Shown: positions 26,697-36,224, counted from the first letter of the stretch. The stretch: DNA of 64,000 nt from Flavobacterium terrisoli (GCF_030167905.1 NZ_JARGNA010000004.1:310001-374000); one strand, 5' to 3'. Notes: a model not told the origin generated them from the letters alone. Numbers and translations are program-made.

Positions 26697-28490
26697 ATGA
26701 AGCTGACTAATACGTTTTATAAATCACCCATTTTTCTCAAAAGCGTTTTTGTAGTTTCCATTTTTGCCATATTCTTCATCTCTGCGGTTACTTTCAAACA
26801 CCTTAATGCACTCAACGAATCCTCCAAATGGATCAATCATTCCTATGATGTCAATTTGGAATTGGAGCGTTTATTCTCCTATTTGAAAGATTCCGAAACC
26901 GGTCAGCGTGGTTTTATGATTACCAAAGACTCTACTTTTTTGGTTCCGTATATTAATTCCAAAGAGAAAATCAATCGTTCGTTTGCACTGGTGGAACGCT
27001 ATACCAAAAATGTTCCCGGACAGGAAACCAATTTCAGGAAATTACAGTTTTATATCAGCAAAAGGCAAAATTACCTTTCAAAGACTTTACACAGATCACT
27101 ATACAAAGGATTGAATGATAAAGAACTAAGGCACCAAATGCTCGTTGGCAAAGAAACAATGGATAGCGTGCGGAGCCAGATGGACAAGATGATTCTTTTG
27201 GAGAAAAAAACCTTAATCGCAAGAGAATTAAATTATAAAGACACCATAAAGGTCACGCCAATCTTTATCTATATAACACTATTGATAACGCTGGTCTTGA
27301 TTTCCATTTCCTATATCCGGATCAATCGCGATTTAGAAAAAATGCAAGTCGCAAATAACCGTTTGACGGTGCTCAATGAGACCAACAATCTCGCAGAAAT
27401 TGTGGGTAATTTTGGAAGCTGGCAAATGAATATTCACACCAATGAATATGCTTTCTCGGATAATATTTACCGATTACTCGGTCGCGAACCCCAATCGTTT
27501 AAGCATGGACAGGATGATTTTCTGAAACATGTACATCCCGAAGACAAAACCCATTTTGAAGCCATCAACTCTGAAAGATTAGAAAAAGAAAACCTTCCGA
27601 CGTTTACGTACAGAGTCATCAGAAAAGACAAAAAGCTGCGTTATTTCAGAACGACAGGCAGAATTGTAACCAACAAATCGGGAACTGATATTTTAATTGG
27701 AACGACCAGTGATGTAACCGAAGAAGTTTTGGCCTCATTGTCACTAGAACAACAAAACCTGGAACTGGAAGCCAGCAACAAAGAGCTGTTGGCTTTTAAC
27801 TATGTAGCGAGCCATGATTTGCAGGAACCATTGCGCAAAATCCAGACTTTCATTTCAAGGCTTTCCGAAAAAGAATCGGATACCCTTTCTAACAACGGAA
27901 AAGAATTCATCGCCCGTATACATTCTTCAGCAGAGCGAATGAGAATCCTGATAGACGATCTGCTTCAGTATTCGAGAGCCAATAAAACCGAGAAGGTTTT
28001 TGAAAAAGTGGAACTCAATGACTTATTGGAGAACGCCAAATCTGATTTAGCGGAAGTTATCGAAGAGAAAAAAGCCGAAATAAAAAATAATGCCCTGCCA
28101 AAAATGAAAGTAATTCCATTTCAGATTCAGCAGTTGTTTATCAACCTGATTGGAAATTCATTAAAGTACAGCAAAGAAGGTGTGGCACCAAAAATCAAAA
28201 TTACGGCCGAAAGAGTAACGGCTTTTGAAGAGGAAATGATACCAAAGAACACCAAGAATAAATTCTATAAAATCACCTTTGAAGATAATGGAATTGGCTT
28301 TGAACAGGAATATGCCGAAAAAATATTTGTGTTGTTCAACCGATTGCACAATAAAACAGAATATGCCGGAACCGGAATTGGCTTAGCCATTTGCAAGAAA
28401 ATAGTCGAAAATCACAAAGGCTACATTTTTGCAGAAGGCAAGCCCAATAAAGGCTCAATCTTCACCATTTATCTTTCGGAAGACTGCTAA
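26697..28490 (+). CDS. CHASE3-PAS sensor histidine kinase
   Basis: 597 aa. TM1 at about 14-32, CHASE3-type extracellular domain with the typical DSETGQRGFMIT motif (about 62-73), TM2 at about 184-206, one PAS domain (about 240-345, including VHPEDKTHFEA), HisKA with His in VASHDLQEPLRK (about 372), and HATPase with the N-box NLIGNSLKYS and GTGIGLAICKK (about 558). Membrane sensor of a phosphorelay with the receiver and AraC protein encoded just upstream. The signal sensed cannot be read. Confidence 0.93.
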   Translation: MKLTNTFYKSPIFLKSVFVVSIFAIFFISAVTFKHLNALNESSKWINHSYDVNLELERLFSYLKDSETGQRGFMITKDSTFLVPYINSKEKINRSFALVERYTKNVPGQETNFRKLQFYISKRQNYLSKTLHRSLYKGLNDKELRHQMLVGKETMDSVRSQMDKMILLEKKTLIARELNYKDTIKVTPIFIYITLLITLVLISISYIRINRDLEKMQVANNRLTVLNETNNLAEIVGNFGSWQMNIHTNEYAFSDNIYRLLGREPQSFKHGQDDFLKHVHPEDKTHFEAINSERLEKENLPTFTYRVIRKDKKLRYFRTTGRIVTNKSGTDILIGTTSDVTEEVLASLSLEQQNLELEASNKELLAFNYVASHDLQEPLRKIQTFISRLSEKESDTLSNNGKEFIARIHSSAERMRILIDDLLQYSRANKTEKVFEKVELNDLLENAKSDLAEVIEEKKAEIKNNALPKMKVIPFQIQQLFINLIGNSLKYSKEGVAPKIKITAERVTAFEEEMIPKNTKNKFYKITFEDNGIGFEQEYAEKIFVLFNRLHNKTEYAGTGIGLAICKKIVENHKGYIFAEGKPNKGSIFTIYLSEDC

Positions 28491-28513
28491 AAAGATTTGT
28501 TGGTAAAAAAATG

Positions 28514-28542
28514 AAATCCTATGTTTTACATAGGATTTTTTT
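28514..28542 (+). terminator. Terminator of the kinase operon
   Basis: Stem AAATCCTATG / CATAGGATTT, loop TTTTA, T-run. Confidence 0.82.
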
Positions 28543-28666
28543 ATGCCCATAATGGAAATTCTATAACAATTAAAAAAATTGTTGTAACGCAAAAACGGGT
28601 GACTCATTGCAACTTTGTAGTATAATAAATCATACAAATTTATTGTTAAACAAAAAAATCTGTCCC

Positions 28667-29056
28667 ATGAGAAATTTTGTCCTACTATTTACAGCATTAT
28701 CACTACTACAAGTGAATGCTCAAGTCACAGAAGAAAAAAAACTAACTGTTGACCCGCAAACCAATTGTGAATTGCGTTACTACTATTTCCCTAATATGCA
28801 GGCTTATTACGATATGAAAAATGAAGTATTCCATTATCAGGAAAATAACACCTGGGTAATTAGTCCTGAACTTCCTAAAAATTATTGCGGTTACTCGCTT
28901 TACAAAAAAGAAAGAGTAGTCATTACCGATTTTGAAGGTGATAATCCGGAACAATTTATCAAAATCCACAAAGAAATGTATCCGTTTAATCCTAAAGGAA
29001 GAGCTAAAAGACCAGCACAACCAATCATAACAGGAGAACCTGTCGTTGTTTTTTAA
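28667..29056 (+). CDS. Small secreted protein of unknown function
   Basis: 129 aa from ATG 28667; the upstream TTG frame has no signal peptide and looks non-coding. The signal peptide MRNFVLLFTALSLLQVNAQ is clear. The mature part is aromatic-rich (ELRYYYFPNMQAYYDM) and ends with a basic, proline-rich tail (KGRAKRPAQP). Two Cys (in TNCEL and NYCGY) could form a disulfide. No domain recognised. It begins a run of small envelope genes. Confidence 0.8.
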   Translation: MRNFVLLFTALSLLQVNAQVTEEKKLTVDPQTNCELRYYYFPNMQAYYDMKNEVFHYQENNTWVISPELPKNYCGYSLYKKERVVITDFEGDNPEQFIKIHKEMYPFNPKGRAKRPAQPIITGEPVVVF

Positions 29057-29076
29057 TAAACACCAAAAAAACGGCT

Positions 29077-29130
29077 ATGAAAAAAAACAGCATCCTAAGT
29101 TTATGCTTGGCCGTGAAATCACAAAAATAA
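29077..29130 (+). pseudogene. Possible truncated signal-peptide ORF
   Basis: A 17-codon frame, MKKNSILSLCLAVKSQK, that looks like the first half of a signal peptide and then stops. It lies between two small envelope genes. It may be a decayed gene start or chance. Confidence 0.25.
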
Positions 29131-29167
29131 AACTGTCAAAATAATAGCAAAATTAAATAACAATATC

Positions 29168-29320
29168 ATGCAAAATTTATTATACACAATCGCCGTGGTG
29201 TTAATAGTACTCTGGGTTTTCGGATTCCTGGTATACAATGTAGGCGCCATAATCCATATTCTATTGTTAATTGCAGTAGTTGCTGTACTGCTGAAGGTCA
29301 TTAAAGGAAAAGAGATATAG
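29168..29320 (+). CDS. lmo0937-type small membrane protein (DUF5670)
   Basis: 50 aa: MQNLLYTIAVVLIVLWVFGF, then two hydrophobic helices separated by VYNVGAIIH, ending KVIKGKEI. The length, the LW(V/L)xGF segment and the short two-helix layout match the lmo0937/DUF5670 family of stress-associated membrane peptides. Function unknown. Confidence 0.82.
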   Translation: MQNLLYTIAVVLIVLWVFGFLVYNVGAIIHILLLIAVVAVLLKVIKGKEI

Positions 29321-29360
29321 ATGGTAGAAAACGACATAACAATCTTTTAAAATCAATACC

Positions 29361-29906
29361 ATGAAAACTATTTTTAGAAATTCCGTGAAATTAGTTGCGG
29401 TGTTATGTCTGTTCATTTCGACTGCAACATTTGCTCAAGAAGCAGAAAAGAAAAATTACGATCAAGGTTTCCGTTTAGGATTTGGACTAAGTGGTGGTTT
29501 GCCACTTCAGGATCCATACGAATTTAATATAGGTGGAGATATTCGACTTCAATATGATTTATCCACAAAATACTCTTTGACTTTTACAACAGGATTTAAT
29601 AATTTTTTCGTTAACGGAGACGATAATGATTTAGGTTATATTCCGGTAAAAGGTGGATTTAAAGCTTTCGTCCTAAAAGACAAACTTTATTTACTAGCTG
29701 AAGTTGGTGCCGCTTTTGCCGTAACCAATGATTATGATGACACTTCATTCTTATTAAGTCCCGGCATAGGTTACGCAAATGAATACTTTGACGCCAGTTT
29801 GCGTTACGAACACTATACCGACTTTCCGATAGTCAACGATAATGGAACCGCCGATAAAGGTTTGGGACAAATTGCTTTGAGATTTGCTTACGGATTTAGG
29901 CTCTAG
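29361..29906 (+). CDS. Outer-membrane beta-barrel protein
   Basis: 181 aa. The signal peptide ends ISTATFAQ. The mature protein has alternating beta strands with aromatic ends (FRLGFGLSGGLPLQDPYEFNIGGDIRLQYDL) and terminates in an aromatic/Arg beta strand (QIALRFAYGFRL), typical of a small 8-strand barrel. Specific role unknown. A strong terminator follows. Confidence 0.85.
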   Translation: MKTIFRNSVKLVAVLCLFISTATFAQEAEKKNYDQGFRLGFGLSGGLPLQDPYEFNIGGDIRLQYDLSTKYSLTFTTGFNNFFVNGDDNDLGYIPVKGGFKAFVLKDKLYLLAEVGAAFAVTNDYDDTSFLLSPGIGYANEYFDASLRYEHYTDFPIVNDNGTADKGLGQIALRFAYGFRL

Positions 29907-29934
29907 CATTTTGAGTCTACTGCTAATAAGCAAG

Positions 29935-29968
29935 AAAAAGGGCTAACGTTTTATGTTAGCCCTTTTTA
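29935..29968. terminator. Bidirectional terminator
   Basis: Stem AAAAAGGGCTAAC / GTTAGCCCTTTTT between the barrel gene and convergent prfA. Confidence 0.85.
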
Positions 29969-29970
29969 TA

Positions 29971-31044
29971 TTAGAAAACTTCGCTTTCTTTTAGTTTCTC
30001 AGTATTGGCAACCAATTGAAGTTCATCAATCATCTTCTGAAGGTTACCATTCATAAAACCATCTAAATCAAAAATACTCAATCCAATTCGGTGATCGGTA
30101 ATTCTTCCCTGAGCATAATTATAGGTTCTAATCTTAGCCGAACGGTCACCGCTACTCACCTGAGACGAACGCTTGGTTGCATCTTCGGCTTGTTTTTTGG
30201 CCAATTCCATTTCGTATAAACGCGAACGCAAAACCGTTAAGGCTTTGTCTTTATTTTTATGTTGTGATTTCTCATCCTGACATTGCGCAACTAAACCAGT
30301 TGGAATGTGTGTCATACGCACCGCCGATTTGGTTGTATTTACCGATTGTCCTCCCGGACCTGATGAACAGAAGAAATCAATACGAACATCATTCATGTCA
30401 ATTTGCACATCAAACTCTTCCGCTTCCGGTAAAACCATTACCGTTGCTGCCGAAGTATGAACTCTACCTTGTGTTTCCGTTTGCGGTACACGTTGTACAC
30501 GGTGAACACCCGCTTCAAATTTCAGGGTTCCGTAAACATCTTCTCCGGTTACTTCAAAAATCACCTCTTTAAAACCACCGGCAGTTCCTTCGTTCATGTC
30601 AACTACCGAAGTCCTCCAACCTCTGCCCTCACAATATTTGGTATACATTCTGTATAAATCACCAGCAAAAATAGAGGCTTCATCACCACCGGTTCCGGCA
30701 CGGATTTCCACCATTACATTTTTAGCATCTTCAGGATCTTTCGGAATCAAAAGGAATTTGATTTCCTCTTCCAATTGTGGCAAACGATCTTTGGCTTCAT
30801 CCATTTGCATCTTGGCCATTTCCACCATTTCAGCATCAGAACCATCATCCAAAATCTCGTTGGCTTCAGCAATATTATCAGTTAGGCGTACATATTCCTC
30901 ACGCTTATCCATTAATGCTTTTAATCCTTTGTATTCCTGATTTAACTGTACATAACGCTTTTGGTCGGCGATTACATCAGGCTGAATAATCAAATCTGAT
31001 ATCTCGTCGAAGCGTTGTTTTACATATTGTAATCTGTCTAACAT
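29971..31044 (-). CDS. prfA: Peptide chain release factor 1
   Basis: 357 aa. The GGQ peptidyl-hydrolysis loop is in [18 protein letters not shown] (about 228-245). An acidic N-terminal helical domain and the [14 protein letters not shown] and [14 protein letters not shown] segments are those of class I factors, and length fits RF1. Reads UAA and UAG on the ribosome. Its promoter box is at 31070-31077. Confidence 0.96.
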   Translation of the reverse strand: MLDRLQYVKQRFDEISDLIIQPDVIADQKRYVQLNQEYKGLKALMDKREEYVRLTDNIAEANEILDDGSDAEMVEMAKMQMDEAKDRLPQLEEEIKFLLIPKDPEDAKNVMVEIRAGTGGDEASIFAGDLYRMYTKYCEGRGWRTSVVDMNEGTAGGFKEVIFEVTGEDVYGTLKFEAGVHRVQRVPQTETQGRVHTSAATVMVLPEAEEFDVQIDMNDVRIDFFCSSGPGGQSVNTTKSAVRMTHIPTGLVAQCQDEKSQHKNKDKALTVLRSRLYEMELAKKQAEDATKRSSQVSSGDRSAKIRTYNYAQGRITDHRIGLSIFDLDGFMNGNLQKMIDELQLVANTEKLKESEVF

Positions 31045-31069
31045 TTGTTTTTCTTTCTATTTTGGAGTG

Positions 31070-31077
31070 CAAAAATA
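31070..31077 (-). promoter_or_regulatory. -7 promoter box of prfA
   Basis: Minus strand TATTTTTG followed by C, matching TAnnTTTG, 26 bases above the ATG. Confidence 0.6.
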
Positions 31078-31147
31078 GTGAAAAGTGTTCATTTATAGGT
31101 TGGGCGTTAACAGATTTTTTATAGTATTGCTAAAAAAACAGATCCTA

Positions 31148-31960
31148 ATGGAATATAATGTTTACGAACCGAAATCAAGTCTTTCCGGCAAGGTAAAATG
31201 TTATTGGAGCCTGGAAGATTCCGAAAACAAGGACCAAAACAAAAAAGACCGGGTTTTTCCCGATGGCTGCGTCGAACTACTATTTCATTATGGTGACTTT
31301 TTCAAAAAATATGAAGACAACGGCACTTCAGAAATTCAGCCCAAGAGCTTTGTTTATGGCCAGATTACCAAATTCATTGACCTTGAACCAACCGGAAGAA
31401 TCGGCATTTTCAGCGTGCGCTTTCAACCAAACGGGTTGCAGAATTTCATTGATGTAAAAGTTTCTGACTTAACAGACCGAATCATTTCATTAAAGGATTT
31501 ATGGGGCAATGAAGGTAAGATGCTTGAAACCCAAATGCTTTCCGCAGCGAATAATGAAGAACGGTTAACCATCATTGAACGTTTTCTGGAAAGCCAACAA
31601 AGACCAATCACAGAGAAAGACATCCAGATTGAAAAATGCGTCACTGCCATAATGGAATCAAACGGCATTATTTCGATTGAAAAACTGATTGAGGAATTTC
31701 AAATCAGCAAACGCCATCTGGAAAGAAGTTTTATTTCCAATGTTGGTGTTAGCCTAAAGTTCTTTTCGCGGATTATTCGCTTTAATTATGCTTTGCAGTT
31801 AATCAACGACAAAGATTTCAGTAGTTTTACCAATGTGGCGCTGGATGGCGGATTTTATGATCAGGCACATTTTATAAAAGACTTCAAAGAAATCACCGGA
31901 TTGAATCCAAAACAATACTTTTGTGAAAATCTTGAAATGGTAAAATTCTTTAATCTTTAG
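31148..31960 (+). CDS. AraC-family transcriptional regulator
   Basis: 270 aa from ATG 31148; an in-frame GTG at 31085 would add 21 residues unlike the family. The N-terminal domain begins MEYNVYEPKSSLSGKVKCYW with the RVFPDGCVELLFHYG signature seen in AraC proteins with a DUF6597-type sensor. The C-terminal double helix-turn-helix includes ISIEKLIEEFQISKRHLERSF and FTNVALDGGFYDQAHFIKDFKEITGLNPKQY. Ligand unknown. The next gene, a lipoprotein, lies about 75 bp downstream on the same strand and may be a target. Confidence 0.88.
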   Translation: MEYNVYEPKSSLSGKVKCYWSLEDSENKDQNKKDRVFPDGCVELLFHYGDFFKKYEDNGTSEIQPKSFVYGQITKFIDLEPTGRIGIFSVRFQPNGLQNFIDVKVSDLTDRIISLKDLWGNEGKMLETQMLSAANNEERLTIIERFLESQQRPITEKDIQIEKCVTAIMESNGIISIEKLIEEFQISKRHLERSFISNVGVSLKFFSRIIRFNYALQLINDKDFSSFTNVALDGGFYDQAHFIKDFKEITGLNPKQYFCENLEMVKFFNL

Positions 31961-32034
31961 AAGATGTCGCTTTTTTACAATTATGAGGATTAAAAATAAT
32001 CGAGTTTTGTATCGAAATATAACTTAAAAAAAAA

Positions 32035-32523
32035 ATGAAACAGAAAAACTACATCGCTATTGGGATTATCACTGCTGCCCTATTCATTTGCTGTCAAAAG
32101 CCAAAGGAAAACAAATATGCTAAATTGGAAAAAATGAATTGGCTGATTGGTCAATGGGAAAACAAAATGCCTTATGGTGTTTTAACCGAAACCTGGATTA
32201 AAGACAACGACAGTACGTTTTCGGGTAAAAGCTATTTTATCAAAAATGAAAAAGATACGGTTCATTCTGAAAGCATAATTTTAACACAAGTCAATGACCA
32301 ACTGATTTACAGACCAACGGTAAAAGGACAAAACAATGATGAAGCAGTTGATTTCAAACTGACTTCAGATACAGATAACAGTTTTGCCTTTGAAAATCCA
32401 AAACACGATTTCCCACAAAAAATTGTCTACAAAAAAATAAACGATAAATCATTAATGGCTACAATTTCAGGAAACCAAGGTGGAAAACCGGTTTCAGAAA
32501 GCTATCCGATGTCCAAAAAATAA
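32035..32523 (+). CDS. DUF6265-like lipoprotein
   Basis: 162 aa. Lipobox FICC, Cys at about 19-20. The mature part starts with MNWLIGQWENKMPYGVLTETWIKDNDSTFSG and ends with AFENPKHDFPQKIVYKKI, a lipocalin-like beta pattern typical of DUF6265 proteins. Function unknown. It ends in a terminator before the iron-uptake block. Confidence 0.82.
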   Translation: MKQKNYIAIGIITAALFICCQKPKENKYAKLEKMNWLIGQWENKMPYGVLTETWIKDNDSTFSGKSYFIKNEKDTVHSESIILTQVNDQLIYRPTVKGQNNDEAVDFKLTSDTDNSFAFENPKHDFPQKIVYKKINDKSLMATISGNQGGKPVSESYPMSKK

Positions 32524-32548
32524 GCCGGAAATTACCTTTTTCATCTAT

Positions 32549-32574
32549 AAACCTCACCATTGCGTGAGGTTTTT
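32549..32574 (+). terminator. Terminator
   Basis: Stem AAACCTCAC / GTGAGGTTT, followed by T. Confidence 0.8.
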
Positions 32575-32612
32575 CATTTGTAAACCAAAGTAAATCAATC
32601 CCATAAAAATAT

Positions 32613-32667
32613 TATTTATATTTAGTCTAAATAAGTTTTGCAAATTAATTTCGTCCGTATATATTTG
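32613..32667 (+). promoter_or_regulatory. Promoter and putative metal-repressor operator of the first siderophore receptor
   Basis: Contains TATTTA and then a perfect 15-bp palindrome TATTTAGTCTAAATA (32619-32633), TTTTG at 32636-32640 as a -33 element, and -7 box TATATTTG (32660-32667). A related half-site TCTAAAT lies at 32687-32693, just before the ATG. The palindrome abuts the -33 element, so a bound repressor would block the polymerase. A Fur- or DtxR-type protein is the likely regulator, by inference. Confidence 0.6.
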
Positions 32668-32697
32668 CATTATTATTTTTAATTAATCTAAATAAAG

Positions 32698-34845
32698 ATG
32701 AAAAACATAATTATCCTATCCACTTCACTTCTATTTACAATGACGGTTTTAGCTCAAGAAACTAAAAAAGACAGCATCACCACATTGAAAGAAGTTGAAA
32801 TCAACACCAACAAATACAAATACAAAAGAGAAAAGAGCACCACAGTTGCTAAGATGCCACTAAACAATATTGAAAACCCACAAGTTTACAGTACGGTCAC
32901 CAGCGAACTATTAAAAGAACAAGTAGTTACTACTTTCAATGATGCTTTAAAAAATGCCACCGGTGTTGCCCGACTTTGGGAATCAACCGGTCGTGGCGGT
33001 GATGGGGCAGAATTTTACATCATCAGAGGATTTGCCACGCAACCAACCATGATTAATGGTTTGCCTGGGATCAACAACGGAACAATTGACCCTATAAACA
33101 TTGATAACATTGAGGTTATTAAAGGTCCATCAGGAACTTTGTATGGCAGCAGCCTGATTTCTTATGGTGGATTAATTAACATCGTGACCAAAAAACCATA
33201 CTCTAAATTTGGTGGCGAAATCGGGTACAATGCCGGAACCTACGGCATGGACAGAGTCAGCGCTGACATTAATGTTCCTTTAAGTGCCGATGTTGACATC
33301 AGAGTAAATACAGCCTACCAGAAAGAAAACTCCTTTCAGGATGCCGGTTTTGCCAAATCATTCTTTTTTGCCCCATCGTTGACTTACAGGGTTAACAACA
33401 AGCTGACATTTTTAATCAATACTGAATTTACCCAAAGGTCATCAGCCAATGCGCCGATGATATTCCTAAGCAGGTATTCAGCGTTGTCGTTTGATTCCAT
33501 GGATTTATTTGAAAAAAGTTATAAAAAATCATACACCTCAAATGAGTTGGCCATCAACAATCCTACATACAATATGCAGGCGCAAATGATTTATAAATTA
33601 TCAGACCAATGGACCTCACAAACTGCCTTATCAAGAAGCAGCAGTAAAACAGGTGGCTATTACTCCTATTTATGGGATTCAGCCAATGGCGATGAGTTTA
33701 CCCGATTTATCTCCAAAAGAAACGGAGAAACATTCGCTACAGATATCCAGCAAAATTTCATTGGAGATTTCAAAATCGGAGAAATGAGAAATCGTTTGGT
33801 TGCCGGAGTCGATTATTACAAATCTAATATTGATAATGGAAGTACCGGATGGGTTGGCAACGGAATTGTTTCATTAGTAAACCAAACGGATACCGGAGAT
33901 TTAACCCAAGCCGGAGTGGATAATCTTTTGGTTGGTTCTTTCGAAGGAAACTCAACAGCAGAAACCGAAGTTTTGAGTGCCTATTTTTCGAATGTTTTGA
34001 ATGTAACCAATAAACTTTCGGTAATGGCCAGTTTGCGTGTTGATAATTTCAAAGGAAAAACTGCTTATTGGTCAACTGACGAAGTCAAAAGCCAAACCAG
34101 TCTTTCACCAAAATTCGGTGCGGTTTACCAACTAATTGAAAACAAAGTCTCCGTTTTTAGTAATTATACAAACGGATTTATCAATGTAGCACCACGACTA
34201 GTGTCGGATGCCGATGGTTCTAATCAGAGAATGAAAGCTTTTGATCCTGAATATGCCAATCAATATGAATTTGGTTTAAAAACAAACCTTTATAAAGACA
34301 TTATTTCAGCTTCCATCAGCTATTACAATATTGATGTAAAAGACAGATTGATGACAGATCCAACCAACATCAACAATTCTATTCAAGGCGGTGAAGTAAA
34401 CAGTAAAGGTGTTGAAGTAAGCTTTACAGCCAACCCAATGAAAGGATTTAACATCATTGCGGGTTATGGCTATAACGACAACGAAGTAACAAAAGACAAT
34501 CCCGGTGACGGTTACCTAGGTCATCGTTCTGAAGAAGCAGGACCACAAAATTTAGTGAACTTATGGGCCAATTATACTTTCTTAGTCGGTGATTTAAAAG
34601 GATTCGGATTTGGTTTTGGCGGAAATTATGCCAGCGAATATAAAACATTACACAGAGCCAACATCGGGACATTTGAATTACCATCTTTCACTGTTCTGAA
34701 CTCTGCTTTATCCTACAACAACGATAAATTCAACCTTACTTTAAAAGTAAATAATTTATTAAACGAAAAATATTATTCCGGTTGGTCAACCGTAACGCCT
34801 CAAAAATTGAGAAGTCTGACTGCCGCATTAACGTATAAATTTTAA
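32698..34845 (+). CDS. TonB-dependent siderophore receptor 1
   Basis: 715 aa. The signal peptide ends TVLAQ. The plug domain (about 50-165) contains FYIIRGFATQPTMINGLPG and VIKGPSGTLYGSSLISYGGLINIVTKKP, the siderophore-receptor plug signature. A 22-strand barrel follows and ends AALTYKF, the aromatic C-terminal strand. There is no CarboxypepD_reg extension and no SusD partner, so it is of the FhuE/FecA siderophore class rather than the Sus class. It is followed by a PepSY protein. Regulation by iron is suggested by the operator upstream. Confidence 0.93.
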   Translation: MKNIIILSTSLLFTMTVLAQETKKDSITTLKEVEINTNKYKYKREKSTTVAKMPLNNIENPQVYSTVTSELLKEQVVTTFNDALKNATGVARLWESTGRGGDGAEFYIIRGFATQPTMINGLPGINNGTIDPINIDNIEVIKGPSGTLYGSSLISYGGLINIVTKKPYSKFGGEIGYNAGTYGMDRVSADINVPLSADVDIRVNTAYQKENSFQDAGFAKSFFFAPSLTYRVNNKLTFLINTEFTQRSSANAPMIFLSRYSALSFDSMDLFEKSYKKSYTSNELAINNPTYNMQAQMIYKLSDQWTSQTALSRSSSKTGGYYSYLWDSANGDEFTRFISKRNGETFATDIQQNFIGDFKIGEMRNRLVAGVDYYKSNIDNGSTGWVGNGIVSLVNQTDTGDLTQAGVDNLLVGSFEGNSTAETEVLSAYFSNVLNVTNKLSVMASLRVDNFKGKTAYWSTDEVKSQTSLSPKFGAVYQLIENKVSVFSNYTNGFINVAPRLVSDADGSNQRMKAFDPEYANQYEFGLKTNLYKDIISASISYYNIDVKDRLMTDPTNINNSIQGGEVNSKGVEVSFTANPMKGFNIIAGYGYNDNEVTKDNPGDGYLGHRSEEAGPQNLVNLWANYTFLVGDLKGFGFGFGGNYASEYKTLHRANIGTFELPSFTVLNSALSYNNDKFNLTLKVNNLLNEKYYSGWSTVTPQKLRSLTAALTYKF

Positions 34846-34881
34846 TTCCATATTAGAATTTGGTTACCTGTTTGTTTAATT

Positions 34882-34908
34882 AAACTCCTCATTTCGGTGA
34901 GGAGTTTT
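34882..34908 (+). terminator. Terminator or attenuating hairpin after receptor 1
   Basis: Stem AAACTCCTCA / TGAGGAGTTT, loop TTTCGG, then only T-T-T-T-C. The PepSY gene starts 13 bp later with no obvious promoter of its own, so partial read-through is likely. Confidence 0.7.
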
Positions 34909-34920
34909 CACACTTAATAA

Positions 34921-36066
34921 ATGAAGAATATCACATTTAAAAAAGCAATCCGAAATGTTCACCTTTGGTTGGGATTAAGTTCCGGGATTATCGTATTCAT
35001 TATAGCGATTACAGGCTGTTTGTATGCTTTTCAGGAAGAAATTCAGAACATTACTGAAGAATACCGTTTTGTAGAAAAACAGCATGCACGATTCCTATTA
35101 CCATCACAATTAGAAAAAATAGCCCGAGCTGAATTCCCAAATAAAGTACTTCATGCCATTAAATATAATGGCTCAGTCAAATCGGCTGAAGCGATTTTCT
35201 ATAGTCATGATGATACTGTTGCGGCCAATGACTACTATAATATCATCTACATAAATCCGTATACCGGAGAAGTTTTGGAAGTAGCCAATATGTATTCCGG
35301 CTTCTTCAGATGGGTTTTGGATGGCCATTTTTATCTTTGGTTACCACACGAAATTGGGCAAACAGTTTGCGCTTCGGCAACATTGATTTTCTTATTCATG
35401 CTCATAACCGGATTGATTCTTTGGTTCCCCAAAAATAAAAAAGCAGCCAAACAACGCTTTTGGTTTCGATGGAAAGAAGGTTTGAAATGGAAACGAAAAA
35501 ACTACGACTTGCACAATATCACCGGATTTTATGTGATGTCAATCGCTTTAATCTTCGCGGCAACCGGCTTGGTTTGGGGTTTTCCTTGGTTTGCTTATGG
35601 CTATTACACCATTACCGGCGGTAAAAAATCATTGCTTTATGAAGATCCAAGTTCCAAAAAAGAAATGGCTGTTGCAACTGTTGAAAAGCCTTTAGATAAA
35701 GTTTGGTTACTGATGCAAAAGGAATATCCGGATGCCAAATCAATCGAAGTTCATCCACCGGAAACAAAAACTTCCTCTATTGCTGCAAACGCCAACTTGG
35801 ATGAAGGAACTTATTGGAAAACGGATTATCGCTATTTTGAACAATACACTTTGAAAGAGAAAAATGTAAATCACCTCTTTGGAAAGTTACAAGATGCTAA
35901 AACAGCCGATAAACTGATACGAATGAATTATGATATTCACACCGGAGCCATATTGGGTTTACCTGGAAAAGTATTCGCTTTTTTAATTAGTTTGTTGATT
36001 GCCAGCTTGCCTATTACAGGATTCCTTATTTGGTATGGAAGGAGAAACAAAAAGTCTCAAAAATAA
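34921..36066 (+). CDS. PepSY-associated TM-helix protein (siderophore-linked reductase type)
   Basis: 381 aa. Four membrane segments, at about 15-35 (LWLGLSSGIIVFIIAITGCLYAF), 145-168, 192-215 and 355-375, enclose two periplasmic PepSY-like regions (EKIARAEFPNKVLHAIKY, YINPYTGEVLEV). Membrane-facing His residues (VHLW, HEIGQ, LHNITGF, DIHTG) fit haem coordination. PepSY_TM proteins next to TonB receptors are thought to reduce or release ferric siderophore iron. Co-transcription with receptor 1 is likely. Confidence 0.9.
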   Translation: MKNITFKKAIRNVHLWLGLSSGIIVFIIAITGCLYAFQEEIQNITEEYRFVEKQHARFLLPSQLEKIARAEFPNKVLHAIKYNGSVKSAEAIFYSHDDTVAANDYYNIIYINPYTGEVLEVANMYSGFFRWVLDGHFYLWLPHEIGQTVCASATLIFLFMLITGLILWFPKNKKAAKQRFWFRWKEGLKWKRKNYDLHNITGFYVMSIALIFAATGLVWGFPWFAYGYYTITGGKKSLLYEDPSSKKEMAVATVEKPLDKVWLLMQKEYPDAKSIEVHPPETKTSSIAANANLDEGTYWKTDYRYFEQYTLKEKNVNHLFGKLQDAKTADKLIRMNYDIHTGAILGLPGKVFAFLISLLIASLPITGFLIWYGRRNKKSQK

Positions 36067-36131
36067 TTGAGTCATTTTTTCATGTATAGCTTTCAGAAAA
36101 TCAAAAGCTTACAAAATTCTTGTTAATAACT

Positions 36132-36186
36132 ATTTATATTTAATCTAAATAAACTTTTTTATTCCCATTCTCGTATTTATATTTGC
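36132..36186 (+). promoter_or_regulatory. Promoter and putative metal-repressor operator of the second siderophore receptor
   Basis: TATTTA followed by the near-palindrome TATTTAATCTAAATA (36138-36152) and -7 box TATATTTG (36179-36186). The distance from palindrome centre to box end is 41 bp, exactly as at receptor 1. A second TCTAAAT half-site lies at 36217-36223, just before the ATG. Confidence 0.6.
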
Positions 36187-36224
36187 ACTCGAATCACAAC
36201 ACTATTTTTAATTATTCTAAATAA

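Noticed and set aside
32698..34845. SusC-type receptor of a polysaccharide locus
   Set aside because: No CarboxypepD_reg extension, no SusD gene; the plug signature and PepSY neighbour are of the siderophore class.
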